DNA of 64,000 bases from UBA2638 sp046293135 (GCA_046293135.1 JBKBPR010000001.1:372001-436000); one strand, 5' to 3'. Shown: positions 33,438 to 42,313, numbered from the stretch's first letter. The notes: generated by a model not told the origin, from the letters alone. Program-made: numbers and translations.

Positions 33438-34409
33438 TCAAGGCCATTTGGCTTCGGGCGGCAGCGACATCAATATAGCCTCGGTATTCCCGCCCGTTTT
33501 AAGGCCGAATTGCGTGCCGCGATCATAAACAAGATTATATTCGGCATAATAGCCGCGCTTGATAAGCTGGTGTTCGCGCTGTTCGGCGTTCCAATCCTTA
33601 TGCATTGATTGTCTGACAAGCTCCGGATAAATCGCCAGAAATGTTTCTCCGACATCTTTGGTGAAGTCAAAATCGCGCTGCCAGTCATTGTTATCAATGT
33701 AATCATAGAAAATGCCGCCGACACCGCGGGCGATATTGCGGTGCTTGATAAAGAAATACTCATCGCACCATTTTTTGAATTTCGGATAATATGCGGGGTC
33801 GTGCCGATCGCAGCAGGTTTTGAAGGCGTCGTGAAAGGCTTGTGTGTCCTTTATATCCTCATACATCGGGTTCAGGTCAGCGCCGCCGCCAAACCAGCCC
33901 TTGGAGGTCACGATCATGCGCGTATTCATATGCACGGCGGGAACAAGCGGGGAGCGCATATGCGCCACCAATGAGATACCGCTTGCCCAGAAGTTTCCGT
34001 CACTCTCGTTCGCGCCGGGGATTTTTTCGCGGAATTCGGGGGAGAACACGCCGTGAACCGTGGAGATATTCACACCGACCTTTTCAAAGACGCGCCCGCG
34101 CATCAGCGAGATTTCACCGCCGCCGTTTAAAATACTGCCCGATTCGTTGGGGGTGTTGCTTTCGGGGCGGCTCCACGGTGTTCTTTCGAATGTGCCTGCC
34201 GCGATATCGGCGTGTTTTTCACCGCTATAATCGCGCTCGATCTGTTCAAAGGCGCTGCAAATACGCTCGCGCAAACCCTTGAACCATGCGGCGGCCTCGG
34301 GCTTTTTTTGTTGCCAGATTTCGGGGTTTTGTGGCTGTGTGTCTGAATGCGCCGATGAGTGCGCTGGGGGTTTGTCTTGAGCATCATTGCGCGGTTGGGC
34401 GGTTGTCAT
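33438..34409 (-). CDS. hemF: Oxygen-dependent coproporphyrinogen III oxidase
   Basis: 323 residues: after a ~30-residue low-complexity N-terminus the HemF body is complete (SLMRGRVFEKVGVNISTVHG, MNTRMIVTSKGWFGGGADLNPM, FFIKHRNIARGVGGIFYDY, LVYDRGTQFGLKTGGNTEAILMSLPP). Converts coproporphyrinogen III to protoporphyrinogen IX with O2, consistent with an aerobic lifestyle and the bc1 genes nearby. trmL follows upstream on the same strand. Confidence 0.96.
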   Translation of the reverse strand: MTTAQPRNDAQDKPPAHSSAHSDTQPQNPEIWQQKKPEAAAWFKGLRERICSAFEQIERDYSGEKHADIAAGTFERTPWSRPESNTPNESGSILNGGGEISLMRGRVFEKVGVNISTVHGVFSPEFREKIPGANESDGNFWASGISLVAHMRSPLVPAVHMNTRMIVTSKGWFGGGADLNPMYEDIKDTQAFHDAFKTCCDRHDPAYYPKFKKWCDEYFFIKHRNIARGVGGIFYDYIDNNDWQRDFDFTKDVGETFLAIYPELVRQSMHKDWNAEQREHQLIKRGYYAEYNLVYDRGTQFGLKTGGNTEAILMSLPPEAKWP

Positions 34410-34413
34410 GGCT

Positions 34414-34866
34414 CTATTCTATGCTCCATCTGGTTTGTTTGAGCGATTCTGCGAGCACCATAGCGCTGGCGGTGACGATATTCAAGGATCTCTGACCGGA
34501 TTTTAGCGGAATAATGACCCGCTCATCCGCGGCTTCATGCACATAGTCAGGAACGCCCGCGCTTTCGCGTCCGGCGAGCAGGATATCATCGGCGCTGTAT
34601 TGAATCTCGTGAAACGGTTTGGGCGCTCTGGTTGTCATCAATATAATACGTTTATCGGCGTGGAATTCCTTGAATGCGTCCCAATCATTGTGGCGGATGA
34701 TGGTCACCGCGCTGTAATAATCGAGGGCGGATTGGGCGATTTTCTTCTCATTCCACGGAAAACCGCATGGCTCTATAATATTGAGCGGAACGTCCAAACA
34801 GGCGCAGAGCCTAATCATAGCGCCGACATTCAGGGCAATATCCGGTTGGAACATGGCAATTTGCAT
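34414..34866 (-). CDS. trmL: tRNA (cytidine/uridine-34-2'-O)-methyltransferase TrmL
   Basis: 150 residues with the SPOUT knot signatures: the N-terminal MQIAMFQPDIALNVGAMIRLC, LLAGRESAGVP and IPLKSGQRSLNIVTASAMVLAE. Methylates the wobble ribose of tRNA-Leu isoacceptors; one such tRNA (CAA anticodon) is at 58354. Ends 4 bp from hemF's start. Confidence 0.93.
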   Translation of the reverse strand: MQIAMFQPDIALNVGAMIRLCACLDVPLNIIEPCGFPWNEKKIAQSALDYYSAVTIIRHNDWDAFKEFHADKRIILMTTRAPKPFHEIQYSADDILLAGRESAGVPDYVHEAADERVIIPLKSGQRSLNIVTASAMVLAESLKQTRWSIE

Positions 34867-35029
34867 GGAAAAACACTTAACAGAAAAATTTTGTTTTTCA
34901 AACAGGCTTTCCTTGCTTTTGAAACCGTGTCATTTTAATCGCTGTAAAAATAAAGGATTGGGGCTTGATTACGCTGTCGTTTTTGAGTAACTAATTCTCC
35001 TAATATTGATCTTTACGGTTTTTCTGGAT

Positions 35030-35578
35030 ATGGCAAGTTCTAAAACGACATCGAATAAAACGGATGGTGAGACCCGCAGGGATTTCCTGCAGCTCACGGC
35101 AACGGCTTTCGGCGCGGTCAGCGTCGGTATTGTGGCTTGGCCTTTTGTTAATTCGCTCAACCCGGCGAAGGACACTCTGGCGCTGGCTTCGACCGAGGTC
35201 GACTTAACCCCGATTCTCGAAGGGCAGGCGATCACGGTGATGTGGCGCGGCAAGCCCGTCTTTATCCGTCATCGCACCGAGCAAGAGATTGCCGAGGCCG
35301 GTAACGTTGAAATGAGCGCCCTGATCGACCGCGAGAGCGATGAAGACCGCGTTCAAAAGCCCGAATGGCTGGTGATGGTCGGGATTTGTACGCATCTGGG
35401 CTGCGTTCCTGTCGGACAAAAAACGGGCGAAACCAAGGGCGAGTATGGCGGCTGGTTCTGTCCTTGCCACGGCTCGCATTATGATACGTCAGGCCGTATC
35501 CGCAAAGGCCCTGCACCGAAAAATCTGGAAGTGCCGCCTTATGAGTTCCTTTCAGACACGCGTATTCGAATTGGCTAA
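35030..35578 (+). CDS. petA: Ubiquinol-cytochrome c reductase iron-sulfur (Rieske) subunit
   Basis: 182 residues: Tat-type N-terminus (ETRRDFLQL), membrane anchor (about 22-43) and a Rieske domain with both cluster loops, CTHLGC and CPCHGS. Receives electrons from ubiquinol in the bc1 complex. ATG 35030 chosen; a TTG at 35006 would add eight residues. First gene of petABC. Confidence 0.96.
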   Translation: MASSKTTSNKTDGETRRDFLQLTATAFGAVSVGIVAWPFVNSLNPAKDTLALASTEVDLTPILEGQAITVMWRGKPVFIRHRTEQEIAEAGNVEMSALIDRESDEDRVQKPEWLVMVGICTHLGCVPVGQKTGETKGEYGGWFCPCHGSHYDTSGRIRKGPAPKNLEVPPYEFLSDTRIRIG

Positions 35579-35605
35579 GAAAAATTTAGAGGCATAGAGT
35601 AAAAA

Positions 35606-36898
35606 ATGGGAAGTGGTCCACGCGAAAAATTCAATAATCCGGTCGTCGAATGGGTTGATTCCCGTATGCCGATCTTTACGCTTCTGCAAAAGGAATACGG
35701 CGTTTTTCCGGTTCCGAAAAATTTCAACTATTTCTGGAACTTCGGGGCGATTGCCGGATTCATGCTCGTGACAATGATTGCGACCGGAATTTTTCTGGCG
35801 ATGCAATACACCGCCCATGCCGATTACGCCTTTAGCAGTGTCGAGCGCATCATGCGCGATGTGAATTTTGGTTGGCTGCTGCGCTATATGCACATGAACG
35901 GCGCGCATTTCTTCTTTATTGCGGTCTATATCCATATTTTCCGCGGTATGTATTACGGCTCTTATAAGCAGCCGCGCGAGCTGTTGTGGATTTTGGGCGT
36001 GCTGATTTTCGTGCTGATGATGGCCACGGCCTTTATCGGCTATGTTCTGCCTTGGGGGCAGATGAGCTATTGGGGCGCGACCGTTATCACAAATCTGTTC
36101 TCGGCCATCCCGTTCATCGGTGAGACGGTGGTTGTGTGGCTGTGGGGCGGTTTCTCCGTCGATAACCCGACATTGAACAGATTCTACGCACTGCATTATC
36201 TGTTGCCGTTCGTGATTTTCGCGGTGGTGTTCTTGCATGTCTGGGCGCTTCATGTCTGCGGCTCGAACAATCCGGCGGGCGTTGAGCCAAAGGGCAAGCA
36301 AGACATGCTCCCGTTCCACCCGTATTATACCATAAAGGACTCGTTCGGGCTTTTGGTGTTCCTGATTATCTATGCCAGCTTCGTGTTCTTTGCGCCCGAC
36401 TCGCTCGGCCATGCTGATAACTATATCCCTGCCAATCCGCTGGTCACCCCTGCGCATATCGTGCCGGAATGGTACTTCCTGCCGTTCTATGCGATTTTGC
36501 GGGCGATTACCTTTGATATCGGCATTCCGGGGACAGAGATTGTCTTTATTACCGCCAAGCTCGGCGGGGTAATTGCCATGTTTGGCGCGATTGCGTTGTG
36601 GTTTGTGTTGCCGTGGCTTGATACGCATCCTGTGCGCTCCGCCCGTTACCGCCCGCTTTACCGCGCATTCTTCCTGGCGCTGGTGGCGAATTTTGTGCTG
36701 CTTGGTTACCTCGGCTCACAACCTGCGGATGGTGAGCTGTTCGGCGTAATCCCTTACAGCGTTCTGGGCTTGCTGGCGACGGCGTATCACTTCGCGTTTT
36801 ACATCGTTGTGTTGCCGATTTTGAGCAAAAAGGAAAAGGCCAAACCTGTCCCGACCAGTATTCACGAAGCGGTGTTGCAGAAAAAGGCCAAGGCTTAG
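35606..36898 (+). CDS. petB: Cytochrome b of the bc1 complex
   Basis: 430 residues, about eight to nine membrane helices; Qo-site PEWY motif (VPEWYFLPFYAILR), heme-binding His pairs in the second and fourth helices (YMHMNGAHFFF, HYLLPFVIF... HVWALH) are present. Follows petA by 27 bp. Confidence 0.97.
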   Translation: MGSGPREKFNNPVVEWVDSRMPIFTLLQKEYGVFPVPKNFNYFWNFGAIAGFMLVTMIATGIFLAMQYTAHADYAFSSVERIMRDVNFGWLLRYMHMNGAHFFFIAVYIHIFRGMYYGSYKQPRELLWILGVLIFVLMMATAFIGYVLPWGQMSYWGATVITNLFSAIPFIGETVVVWLWGGFSVDNPTLNRFYALHYLLPFVIFAVVFLHVWALHVCGSNNPAGVEPKGKQDMLPFHPYYTIKDSFGLLVFLIIYASFVFFAPDSLGHADNYIPANPLVTPAHIVPEWYFLPFYAILRAITFDIGIPGTEIVFITAKLGGVIAMFGAIALWFVLPWLDTHPVRSARYRPLYRAFFLALVANFVLLGYLGSQPADGELFGVIPYSVLGLLATAYHFAFYIVVLPILSKKEKAKPVPTSIHEAVLQKKAKA

Positions 36899-36980
36899 GC
36901 CAAGATTTATAGGATTTTAAAAGGATCGTATTCCAGTGAAAACAGACAATATTCATCTTGTTCGCGATAGGGCTTCTTTC

Positions 36981-37784
36981 ATGATTATGCGTAAAACAAC
37001 TCGCAAAACTTCCCGTATGTTCAGTGTTGCGGCGTGTTTGATGCTCGCGCTTTCGGTGCTGTTTCTGAACAGCGGCACAGCGCAGGCGGCGGGCGATTAC
37101 GTTCCCGCGCCGAAGCAGGAATGGAGCTTTAGCGGTATGTTCGGCACATATGACCGCGGCGCATTACAGCGCGGTTTGAAGGTCTATCAGAATGTTTGTG
37201 CGGCTTGTCACGGTATGAAATTTTTGTCCTATAGAAACCTTGAGGCTCTGGGCTATAACGAAAACCAGATCAAGAATATTGCTGCGCAATATATGGTGAC
37301 GGATGGGCCGAATGATGAGGGCGAAATGTTCGAGCGTCCGGCTATCCCCAGTGATCGTTTTGTTTCACCGTACCCGAATGATAAGGCCGCGGCCTTTGCC
37401 AATAACGGCGCGATGCCGCCTGATCTGTCCTTGATTACCAAGGCGCGCATGAACGGCTCGAATTATCTTTATGCGCTTTTGACCGGCTATGAAGACCCGC
37501 CGGAAGATGTCGTGTTGCTCGATGGGCAATATTGGAATAAATATTTCCCCGGCCATATTCTGGCTATGGCCAATCCGTTGATGGACGGGATGATTGTCTA
37601 TGAGGATGAAAGCCCGCAAACGGTCGAGCAATATGCCAAAGACCTGACATATTTCCTGACATGGGCGGCTGATCCGCATATGGAAGACCGCAAGCGCATT
37701 GGTATTCGCGTGATTTTGTTCCTGATCGTGTTTGCAGGTATTATGTACGCTTATAAGCGCAAAATCTGGGCGGCGCTGCATTAG
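36981..37784 (+). CDS. petC: Cytochrome c1 of the bc1 complex
   Basis: 267 residues from ATG 36981: signal peptide (hydrophobic core about 14-33, cleavage near AQA-AGDY), heme-binding CAACH (VCAACHGMKFLSY), axial Met region and C-terminal membrane anchor (about 245-263). A GTG at 36936 with AAAAGGA upstream is an alternative start but gives an unusually long signal n-region. Completes the petABC operon. Confidence 0.94.
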   Translation: MIMRKTTRKTSRMFSVAACLMLALSVLFLNSGTAQAAGDYVPAPKQEWSFSGMFGTYDRGALQRGLKVYQNVCAACHGMKFLSYRNLEALGYNENQIKNIAAQYMVTDGPNDEGEMFERPAIPSDRFVSPYPNDKAAAFANNGAMPPDLSLITKARMNGSNYLYALLTGYEDPPEDVVLLDGQYWNKYFPGHILAMANPLMDGMIVYEDESPQTVEQYAKDLTYFLTWAADPHMEDRKRIGIRVILFLIVFAGIMYAYKRKIWAALH

Positions 37785-37902
37785 AAACGAGCGAATTTAA
37801 CCCCACTGGAAATGAAGCCGAACAGCCCTAGTTCAATGGTATATTTACCATTTTCATGGTAAAATTAACTTATATGCACATTTTCTAATCAGAAGTAAAA
37901 CG

Positions 37903-38175
37903 ATGCCTAAACCGCAACAAGCCAAGAAGTTTTTACTTCAATTTAAAATATATCGTATCGCGGCGATTTCTATGGCTGTTGCGGGGCTTGTCATCTTTAT
38001 TCATCTGTACACAACCAATATTGGTTCTGATATCGGGAATTTCTTTAAAAAGCCGATGTTGTTTATTATTTTGGCCATTCCGTTCGTGCCATCTGTGATC
38101 TTTCTTTTTCTTGCCAAAAACTCTCGCAAAAAGGCTATCGCTGTTTTGATTCAAAGCGGCGATCTTAAATCTTGA
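37903..38175 (+). CDS. Small protein with two membrane helices, unknown
   Basis: 90 residues: basic N-terminus, membrane helices at about 17-37 and 51-70, basic C-terminus (NSRKKAIAVLIQSG). No family recognised. Separated from petC by 118 bp that contain ATGGT/ACCAT hairpins, so it probably is not part of the bc1 operon. Directly followed by the repeat element at 38176. Confidence 0.55.
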   Translation: MPKPQQAKKFLLQFKIYRIAAISMAVAGLVIFIHLYTTNIGSDIGNFFKKPMLFIILAIPFVPSVIFLFLAKNSRKKAIAVLIQSGDLKS

Positions 38176-38184
38176 TAATTTCCC

Positions 38185-38213
38185 TTGACAAATTAGGAAT
38201 TTAGTCATATAAT
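38185..38213 (+). promoter_or_regulatory. Consensus sigma-70 promoter of repeat element copy 2
   Basis: TTGACA (38185-38190), 17-bp spacer, TATAAT (38208-38213): a textbook consensus promoter. It points toward the GTGGGGCRA repeats, with no gene until 38476, so a short non-coding transcript is likely. The homologous position in copy 1 is TTGATA-N17-TATCAT at 3525-3553. Confidence 0.65.
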
Positions 38214-38285
38214 GAATTTGGGTAGCGGGAGAATTGCGACTTGTGCTTGCCCCATGTCATGCCAATGCCTCATTCCCCAAAATAG

Positions 38286-38428
38286 GTGGGGCGAGTGGGG
38301 CGAGTGGGGCAAGTGGGGCAAGTGGGGCAAGTGGGGCGAAGCCCTCGTAAGTCACTGAAATCTATGGCAAACCCTTCGCCCCACTTTAGGCTGGAGAGTG
38401 GGGCGAGTGGGGCGAAACGCCCCACTTG
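38286..38428 (+). repeat. GTGGGGCRA tandem repeat (6 units) plus hairpins, copy 2
   Basis: Six contiguous 9-bp units at 38286-38339 (third-last base G,G,A,A,A,G). Then TTCGCCCCACT (38375-38385) can pair with AGTGGGGCGAA (38406-38416), or GTGGGGCG (38407-38414) with CGCCCCAC (38418-38425) around an AAA loop. Six G4 tracts spaced by five bases fit a G-quadruplex. Compared with copy 1 (three units) the array length differs, as expected for slippage. Confidence 0.88.
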
Positions 38429-38475
38429 GTCGGATAGGGCTATGCGTTTTGATTCGAACGCGGTATCATAACCAC

Positions 38476-39021
38476 ATGAAAGACACGAAATCCGCCATCA
38501 TTCATTTCTGGTTCGAGGAAACTGCCCCGCAGCAATGGTTTCAGGTTAACCCTGATTTTGATGACATCATCAAGCAGCGCTATAGCGATATTTACGAACT
38601 TGCCGCTTCGGGGGCGTGTTCGGATTGGAAGATTGACGCCAATGGCTGTCTGGCGCTGTGTTTGGTGCTCGATCAGTTTCCGCGCAATATGTTCCGTGGG
38701 CAGGGCAAGGCTTTCGCAACAGATAAAGACGCGCTGCTGGTTTCAAAACATGCCATTCACCGCGGCTTTGACCAGATCATGTCGCCGCTCAAGCGCCGTT
38801 TCATTTACCTCCCTTTTATGCATAGCGAGAACAGCAACGATCAGAAACGCTCGGTGGAGCTGTTTGCCTCGATGCAGGTTGATGACCCGATGGGGTACGA
38901 GCACGCCTTGCGCCACGCCAGAGAGATCGAGCGTTTCGGGCGTTTCCCGTATCGCAATAAGGCGTTGGGGCGGGAGAACACGCCTGAGGAAGACGCCTAT
39001 TTAAAAGTGCTCACGGCTTGA
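38476..39021 (+). CDS. DUF924 family protein
   Basis: 181 residues, all-helical with the DUF924 signatures (IIHFWFEETAPQQWF, LALCLVLDQFPRNMFRG, FIYLPFMHSENSNDQKRSVELF, FPYRNKALGRENTPEE). TPR-like fold, function unknown. ATG 38476 chosen; the open frame upstream runs into the repeat element. Confidence 0.9.
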   Translation: MKDTKSAIIHFWFEETAPQQWFQVNPDFDDIIKQRYSDIYELAASGACSDWKIDANGCLALCLVLDQFPRNMFRGQGKAFATDKDALLVSKHAIHRGFDQIMSPLKRRFIYLPFMHSENSNDQKRSVELFASMQVDDPMGYEHALRHAREIERFGRFPYRNKALGRENTPEEDAYLKVLTA

Positions 39022-39096
39022 AAAGCCTCGCCCGTTTTGCGATGATTGAGGCTTGAAATTCTATAGTATTTGACAGCATTCTAAGGGGCAGCGCAT

Positions 39097-40614
39097 ATGG
39101 TTCAGGCAATCGATATTCTCAAAAACTTTGGTCTGGACGGCGCGGGGCATCAAAATGGTGACCTTGAGGTGCGCTCGCCGATTGACGGTCAAAAGATTGC
39201 CGCCGTTCACATGCATACCCAAAAAGACATGCCCGCCATTGCCGCCAAGGCGCAAGCGGCGTTTCTTGAATGGCGGAAAGTGCCGGCCCCTGTGCGCGGT
39301 GAGTTTGTAAGGCTTTTGGGCGAGGAGCTGCGCGCCGCCAAGGAAGAGCTTTCACAGTTGGTGACGTTGGAATGCGGCAAGATCCTCTCCGAAGGGCGCG
39401 GCGAAGTACAGGAAATGATCGATATTTGCGATTTTGCGGTCGGTTTGTCGCGGCAGTTATACGGGCTGACGATTGCTTCCGAGCGCCCGCAGCACCATAT
39501 GCGCGAAGTTTGGCAGCCGCTGGGGCCGATTGCTGTCATCTCGGCGTTTAACTTTCCCGTGGCTGTATGGTCATGGAATGCGGCTCTGGCGCTGGTTTGC
39601 GGAAATTCGATCGTGTGGAAGCCCTCGGAGAAAACGCCGCTCACAGCCCTTGCCAGCGAAGTTATATTCAACAAGGCCGCTGCGAAATTCAAGGCCGCAG
39701 GCCATAGCCTGCCTGATGGTTTGCTGCAGGTCGTAATCGGCGGGCGCGATATCGGCGAGGCGCTCAACAATGACAAAACCTATCCGCTGGTCAGTGCGAC
39801 AGGCTCAACGCGGATGGGACGCGCAGTGGCGCAGGATGTCGCTCATAGGCTGGGGCGCTCGCTTCTGGAGCTGGGCGGGAATAACGCGATGATCGTTGCG
39901 CCCTCGGCGGATATGGATATGACGGTGCGGGCAGTGCTGTTCAGCGCGGTCGGAACATGCGGGCAACGCTGTACCACGCTGCGGCGCTTGATTGTGCATG
40001 AGAGCATTTACGCACCGCTGGTTGAGGCGCTCGCCAAGGCCTATAAGCAGGTGCGGATCGGCAATCCGCTTGATGCCGATGTTCTGATCGGCCCCTTGAT
40101 CGACAAGGCTTCGTTTGAGGCTATGGAAGCAGCGATGGCGCAGGCCGCTGCCGAGGGCGGCAAAGTTCTGGCCGGCGGGGCGCGTAAGGATATTGCAGGG
40201 CTGGAGGGCGGCTATTATGTCGAGCCCGCGCTTGTTGCGATGCCAAACCAAAGCGCGATTGTCGAGCATGAAACCTTTGCACCGATTTTATATGTGATGA
40301 CCTATAGCGATCTGGACGCGGCGATTGCCATGCAAAACGCCGTGCCGCAGGGGCTGTCCTCTTGTATCTTCACCAATAATTTCCGTGAGGCCGAATATTT
40401 CTTATCGGCGCAAGGCAGTGATTGCGGGATTGCCAATGTCAATATCGGCCCGAGCGGCGCAGAGATCGGCGGGGCATTCGGCGGTGAGAAAGATACGGGC
40501 GGTGGCCGTGAAAGCGGCTCGGATTCATGGAAAATCTATATGCGCCGTCAGACCCAGACCGTGAATTTCTCAGATCAGCTTCCGCTCGCGCAGGGTGTGG
40601 TTTTCGACGTTTAA
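39097..40614 (+). CDS. Aldehyde dehydrogenase, ALDH7 (alpha-aminoadipic semialdehyde) type
   Basis: 505 residues: NAD(P)-binding fold with SATGSTRMGRAVAQ, general-base Glu in LLELGGNNAMI and nucleophile C292 in GTCGQRCTTLRRL. The N- and C-terminal sequences (for example GGAFGGEKDTGGGRESGSDSWK) match ALDH7/antiquitin enzymes that oxidise alpha-aminoadipic semialdehyde (piperideine-6-carboxylate) in lysine breakdown. Substrate is inferred from family only. Monocistronic. Confidence 0.9.
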   Translation: MVQAIDILKNFGLDGAGHQNGDLEVRSPIDGQKIAAVHMHTQKDMPAIAAKAQAAFLEWRKVPAPVRGEFVRLLGEELRAAKEELSQLVTLECGKILSEGRGEVQEMIDICDFAVGLSRQLYGLTIASERPQHHMREVWQPLGPIAVISAFNFPVAVWSWNAALALVCGNSIVWKPSEKTPLTALASEVIFNKAAAKFKAAGHSLPDGLLQVVIGGRDIGEALNNDKTYPLVSATGSTRMGRAVAQDVAHRLGRSLLELGGNNAMIVAPSADMDMTVRAVLFSAVGTCGQRCTTLRRLIVHESIYAPLVEALAKAYKQVRIGNPLDADVLIGPLIDKASFEAMEAAMAQAAAEGGKVLAGGARKDIAGLEGGYYVEPALVAMPNQSAIVEHETFAPILYVMTYSDLDAAIAMQNAVPQGLSSCIFTNNFREAEYFLSAQGSDCGIANVNIGPSGAEIGGAFGGEKDTGGGRESGSDSWKIYMRRQTQTVNFSDQLPLAQGVVFDV

Positions 40615-40624
40615 GGCATTTCGT

Positions 40625-40639
40625 TTAACCGATTTTTAA
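40625..40639. promoter_or_regulatory. Candidate CtrA site (TTAA-N7-TTAA)
   Basis: TTAA-CCGATTT-TTAA, an exact match to the CtrA box core, in the 267-bp gap between the ALDH gene and the ydcH-like gene. The presence of cckA makes CtrA control plausible; by itself the motif is short and AT-rich DNA gives chance matches. Confidence 0.4.
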
Positions 40640-40881
40640 ATCATGACGTTCTATAATCGAAGGATTGGAATAGTCGAAAGAAAATCGAATCGGTTTTCAT
40701 TGAGATGGTTTGCAAAAACAAGATCGGTCATCATAAGTTGTTTTTTAAAATAATCAGATAAGATTTTGAACAAAATAGGTGTTTTTTATTATTAGGAAAC
40801 ACAAATTTGTGATGCGCCTTAACTTTGTATTACCATTAAATTATTCCATAGCGATAACATTTGAACATTAGGAGATTATAT

Positions 40882-41088
40882 ATGGCATTACAGGCTATTG
40901 ACGTTAATGGATCGGCGAAAATGAAGGCTTTGAAAGACAAACATGCTGCTTTAGAAGAGCGTATTCAGCAGGCTTTGAAATCTCCATCAACGGCTTCGGC
41001 AGATTTTTACTTAAAGCAATTAAAGAAACAAAAACTAACTTTGAAAGACACAATCGAGCGTATGGGAAAAACGAGCGCCAACCATTAG
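40882..41088 (+). CDS. YdcH/DUF465 family small protein
   Basis: 68 residues with the DUF465 pattern (LKDKHAALEERIQQAL ... LKQLKKQKLTLKDTIERM), a charged helical hairpin. Function unknown. GGAG lies eight bases before ATG 40882. Followed by a strong terminator. Confidence 0.82.
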   Translation: MALQAIDVNGSAKMKALKDKHAALEERIQQALKSPSTASADFYLKQLKKQKLTLKDTIERMGKTSANH

Positions 41089-41115
41089 TCTGAATTATAA
41101 GTGGAACAACATTAA

Positions 41116-41140
41116 AAAAGGCCGGATTTTCCGGCCTTTT
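41116..41140. terminator. Bidirectional rho-independent terminator
   Basis: AAAAGGCCGG (41116-41125), ATTTT loop, CCGGCCTTTT (41131-41140). Serves the ydcH-like gene (plus) and the convergent trcR gene (minus). Confidence 0.9.
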
Positions 41141-41179
41141 GTGTTTCTATGTCTGGCAGCGTAAACGCACGCGATATTT

Positions 41180-41890
41180 TTACTCGTCATCCGTGCCGTA
41201 GCGATTTGAGTCGGGCAGGAAGTTCGAGAAGTCAAACCCGCCTGTGCGAGAAGACTGTGCGTTGTTCTCATTGCCCGCATCGCTCTCGCTGATTTGTTTT
41301 TGCTGCTCGGCCAGACGCTGCGCCTTAACCACTTCAGGGTCTTTACCCTGTGCGCGGAGGCCTTTTTCAACGGCTGTTTCAAATTCGGTGTAAGAGCAAA
41401 GACCGAGATCGGCAGGGTGACGCGCCTTGATGTTGGTCATATTCGGATGAGTCTTGTCACGAATATTCTTGATCGTTGGCTTGGTCGTACCGACCAGCTT
41501 GCAGATTTGTGCATCGGAAATTTCCGGATTGTATTTGAGGATGAAGAAAATCGCATCCGGCTTATCACCGCGCTTGGAAACAGGCGTGTAGCGTGGGCCT
41601 TTCGCACGCAATTTAACTTGCGGCAAATCAGTTTTGGAAACGCGAAGCTCTGCAGACGGGTCTTTCTCACAACGCTCTATTTCCTCGGCGGTCAACTCAT
41701 GATGTTCAATCGGGTTACGCCCAACCAAGCCAAGGCCGATTTCCTCATTGGCCAAAGCCTCAATTTCAATCTCTGTCAGGCCTGTGAAGGTCGCAATCTG
41801 TGCAAAGGTCAGAACCGTGTTATCAATCAGCCATACAGCGGAAGCCTTCGGCATAAGCAATTTGGGTGTGTTTTTCAGCGCGCTCGCCAT
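41180..41890 (-). CDS. trcR: DUF1013 protein, TrcR-like cell-cycle transcription regulator
   Basis: 236 residues with the DUF1013 signature (LLMPKASAVWLIDNTVLTFAQIATFTGLTEIEIEAL split as helix-turn-helix-like segments, LGLVGRNPIEHHELT, FILKYNPEISDAQICKLVGTTKPTIKNIRDKTH) and a low-complexity C-terminal tail. In Caulobacter TrcR travels with RNA polymerase and affects CtrA-linked cell-cycle transcription. A pair of mutually exclusive hairpins lies 43-81 bp upstream of the start. Confidence 0.88.
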   Translation of the reverse strand: MASALKNTPKLLMPKASAVWLIDNTVLTFAQIATFTGLTEIEIEALANEEIGLGLVGRNPIEHHELTAEEIERCEKDPSAELRVSKTDLPQVKLRAKGPRYTPVSKRGDKPDAIFFILKYNPEISDAQICKLVGTTKPTIKNIRDKTHPNMTNIKARHPADLGLCSYTEFETAVEKGLRAQGKDPEVVKAQRLAEQQKQISESDAGNENNAQSSRTGGFDFSNFLPDSNRYGTDDE

Positions 41891-41932
41891 AATTATCTAC
41901 TCCTGTCAGGTCGCAATAAAACAAGTATCAAA

Positions 41933-41971
41933 GTCAAAAAATCAGGGGTTTTGACTTCCCCTGTGTCAAAA
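41933..41971 (-). promoter_or_regulatory. Interleaved hairpins upstream of trcR
   Basis: GTCAAAA (41933-41939), CAGGGG (41943-41948), TTTTGAC (41949-41955), CCCCTG (41958-41963), GTCAAAA (41965-41971). The middle TTTTGAC can pair with either flanking GTCAAAA, and CAGGGG with CCCCTG, so at least two exclusive structures are possible. Located in the trcR leader or promoter. Confidence 0.4.
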
Positions 41972-42124
41972 CGAAATTCAGTAAAATTTCGGGAATATCA
42001 GAGTTTATAGGGTAATTTTGCGAGAATATCCAGTAAAATTTGCGCCGCGCCGAAATGTTTCGCAATGGATTGATTTTCAGGGGCGCGCGCCGTATCCTGT
42101 TGGTCTGAAGCAGGAGGGCGATAT

Positions 42125-42313
42125 ATGTTCGACGATCTGGAGCCGCGCAAGAAATTCACCGGAACCGAGTTGGGGCAAAATCTGGAGCGATTTTCAATTC
42201 AGGAGCTTGATTTTTATGTTGCGGCCTTACATGAGGAAATTGAACGCGTTCAGACCGATAAGGACAAAAAAATCAGCTCACAAGCGGCGGCGGATTCGTT
42301 TTTCAAATCCTAA
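42125..42313 (+). CDS. DUF1192 family small protein
   Basis: 62 residues with the DUF1192 pattern (MFDDLEPRKK ... LERFSIQELDFYVAALHEEIERVQTDKDKK ... AAADSFFKS), a charged helix common in alphaproteobacteria. Function unknown. AGGAGGG lies upstream of the ATG. Confidence 0.85.
   Translation: MFDDLEPRKKFTGTELGQNLERFSIQELDFYVAALHEEIERVQTDKDKKISSQAAADSFFKS

Noticed and set aside
35552..36628. 358-codon minus-strand open frame
   Set aside because: Antisense to cytochrome b; no recognisable protein.
38286..38339. CRISPR array
   Set aside because: The 9-bp units are contiguous with no spacers and no cas genes are nearby.
39023..39054. Terminator after the DUF924 gene
   Set aside because: A 7-bp inverted repeat (AAGCCTC/GAGGCTT) exists but no T-run follows.
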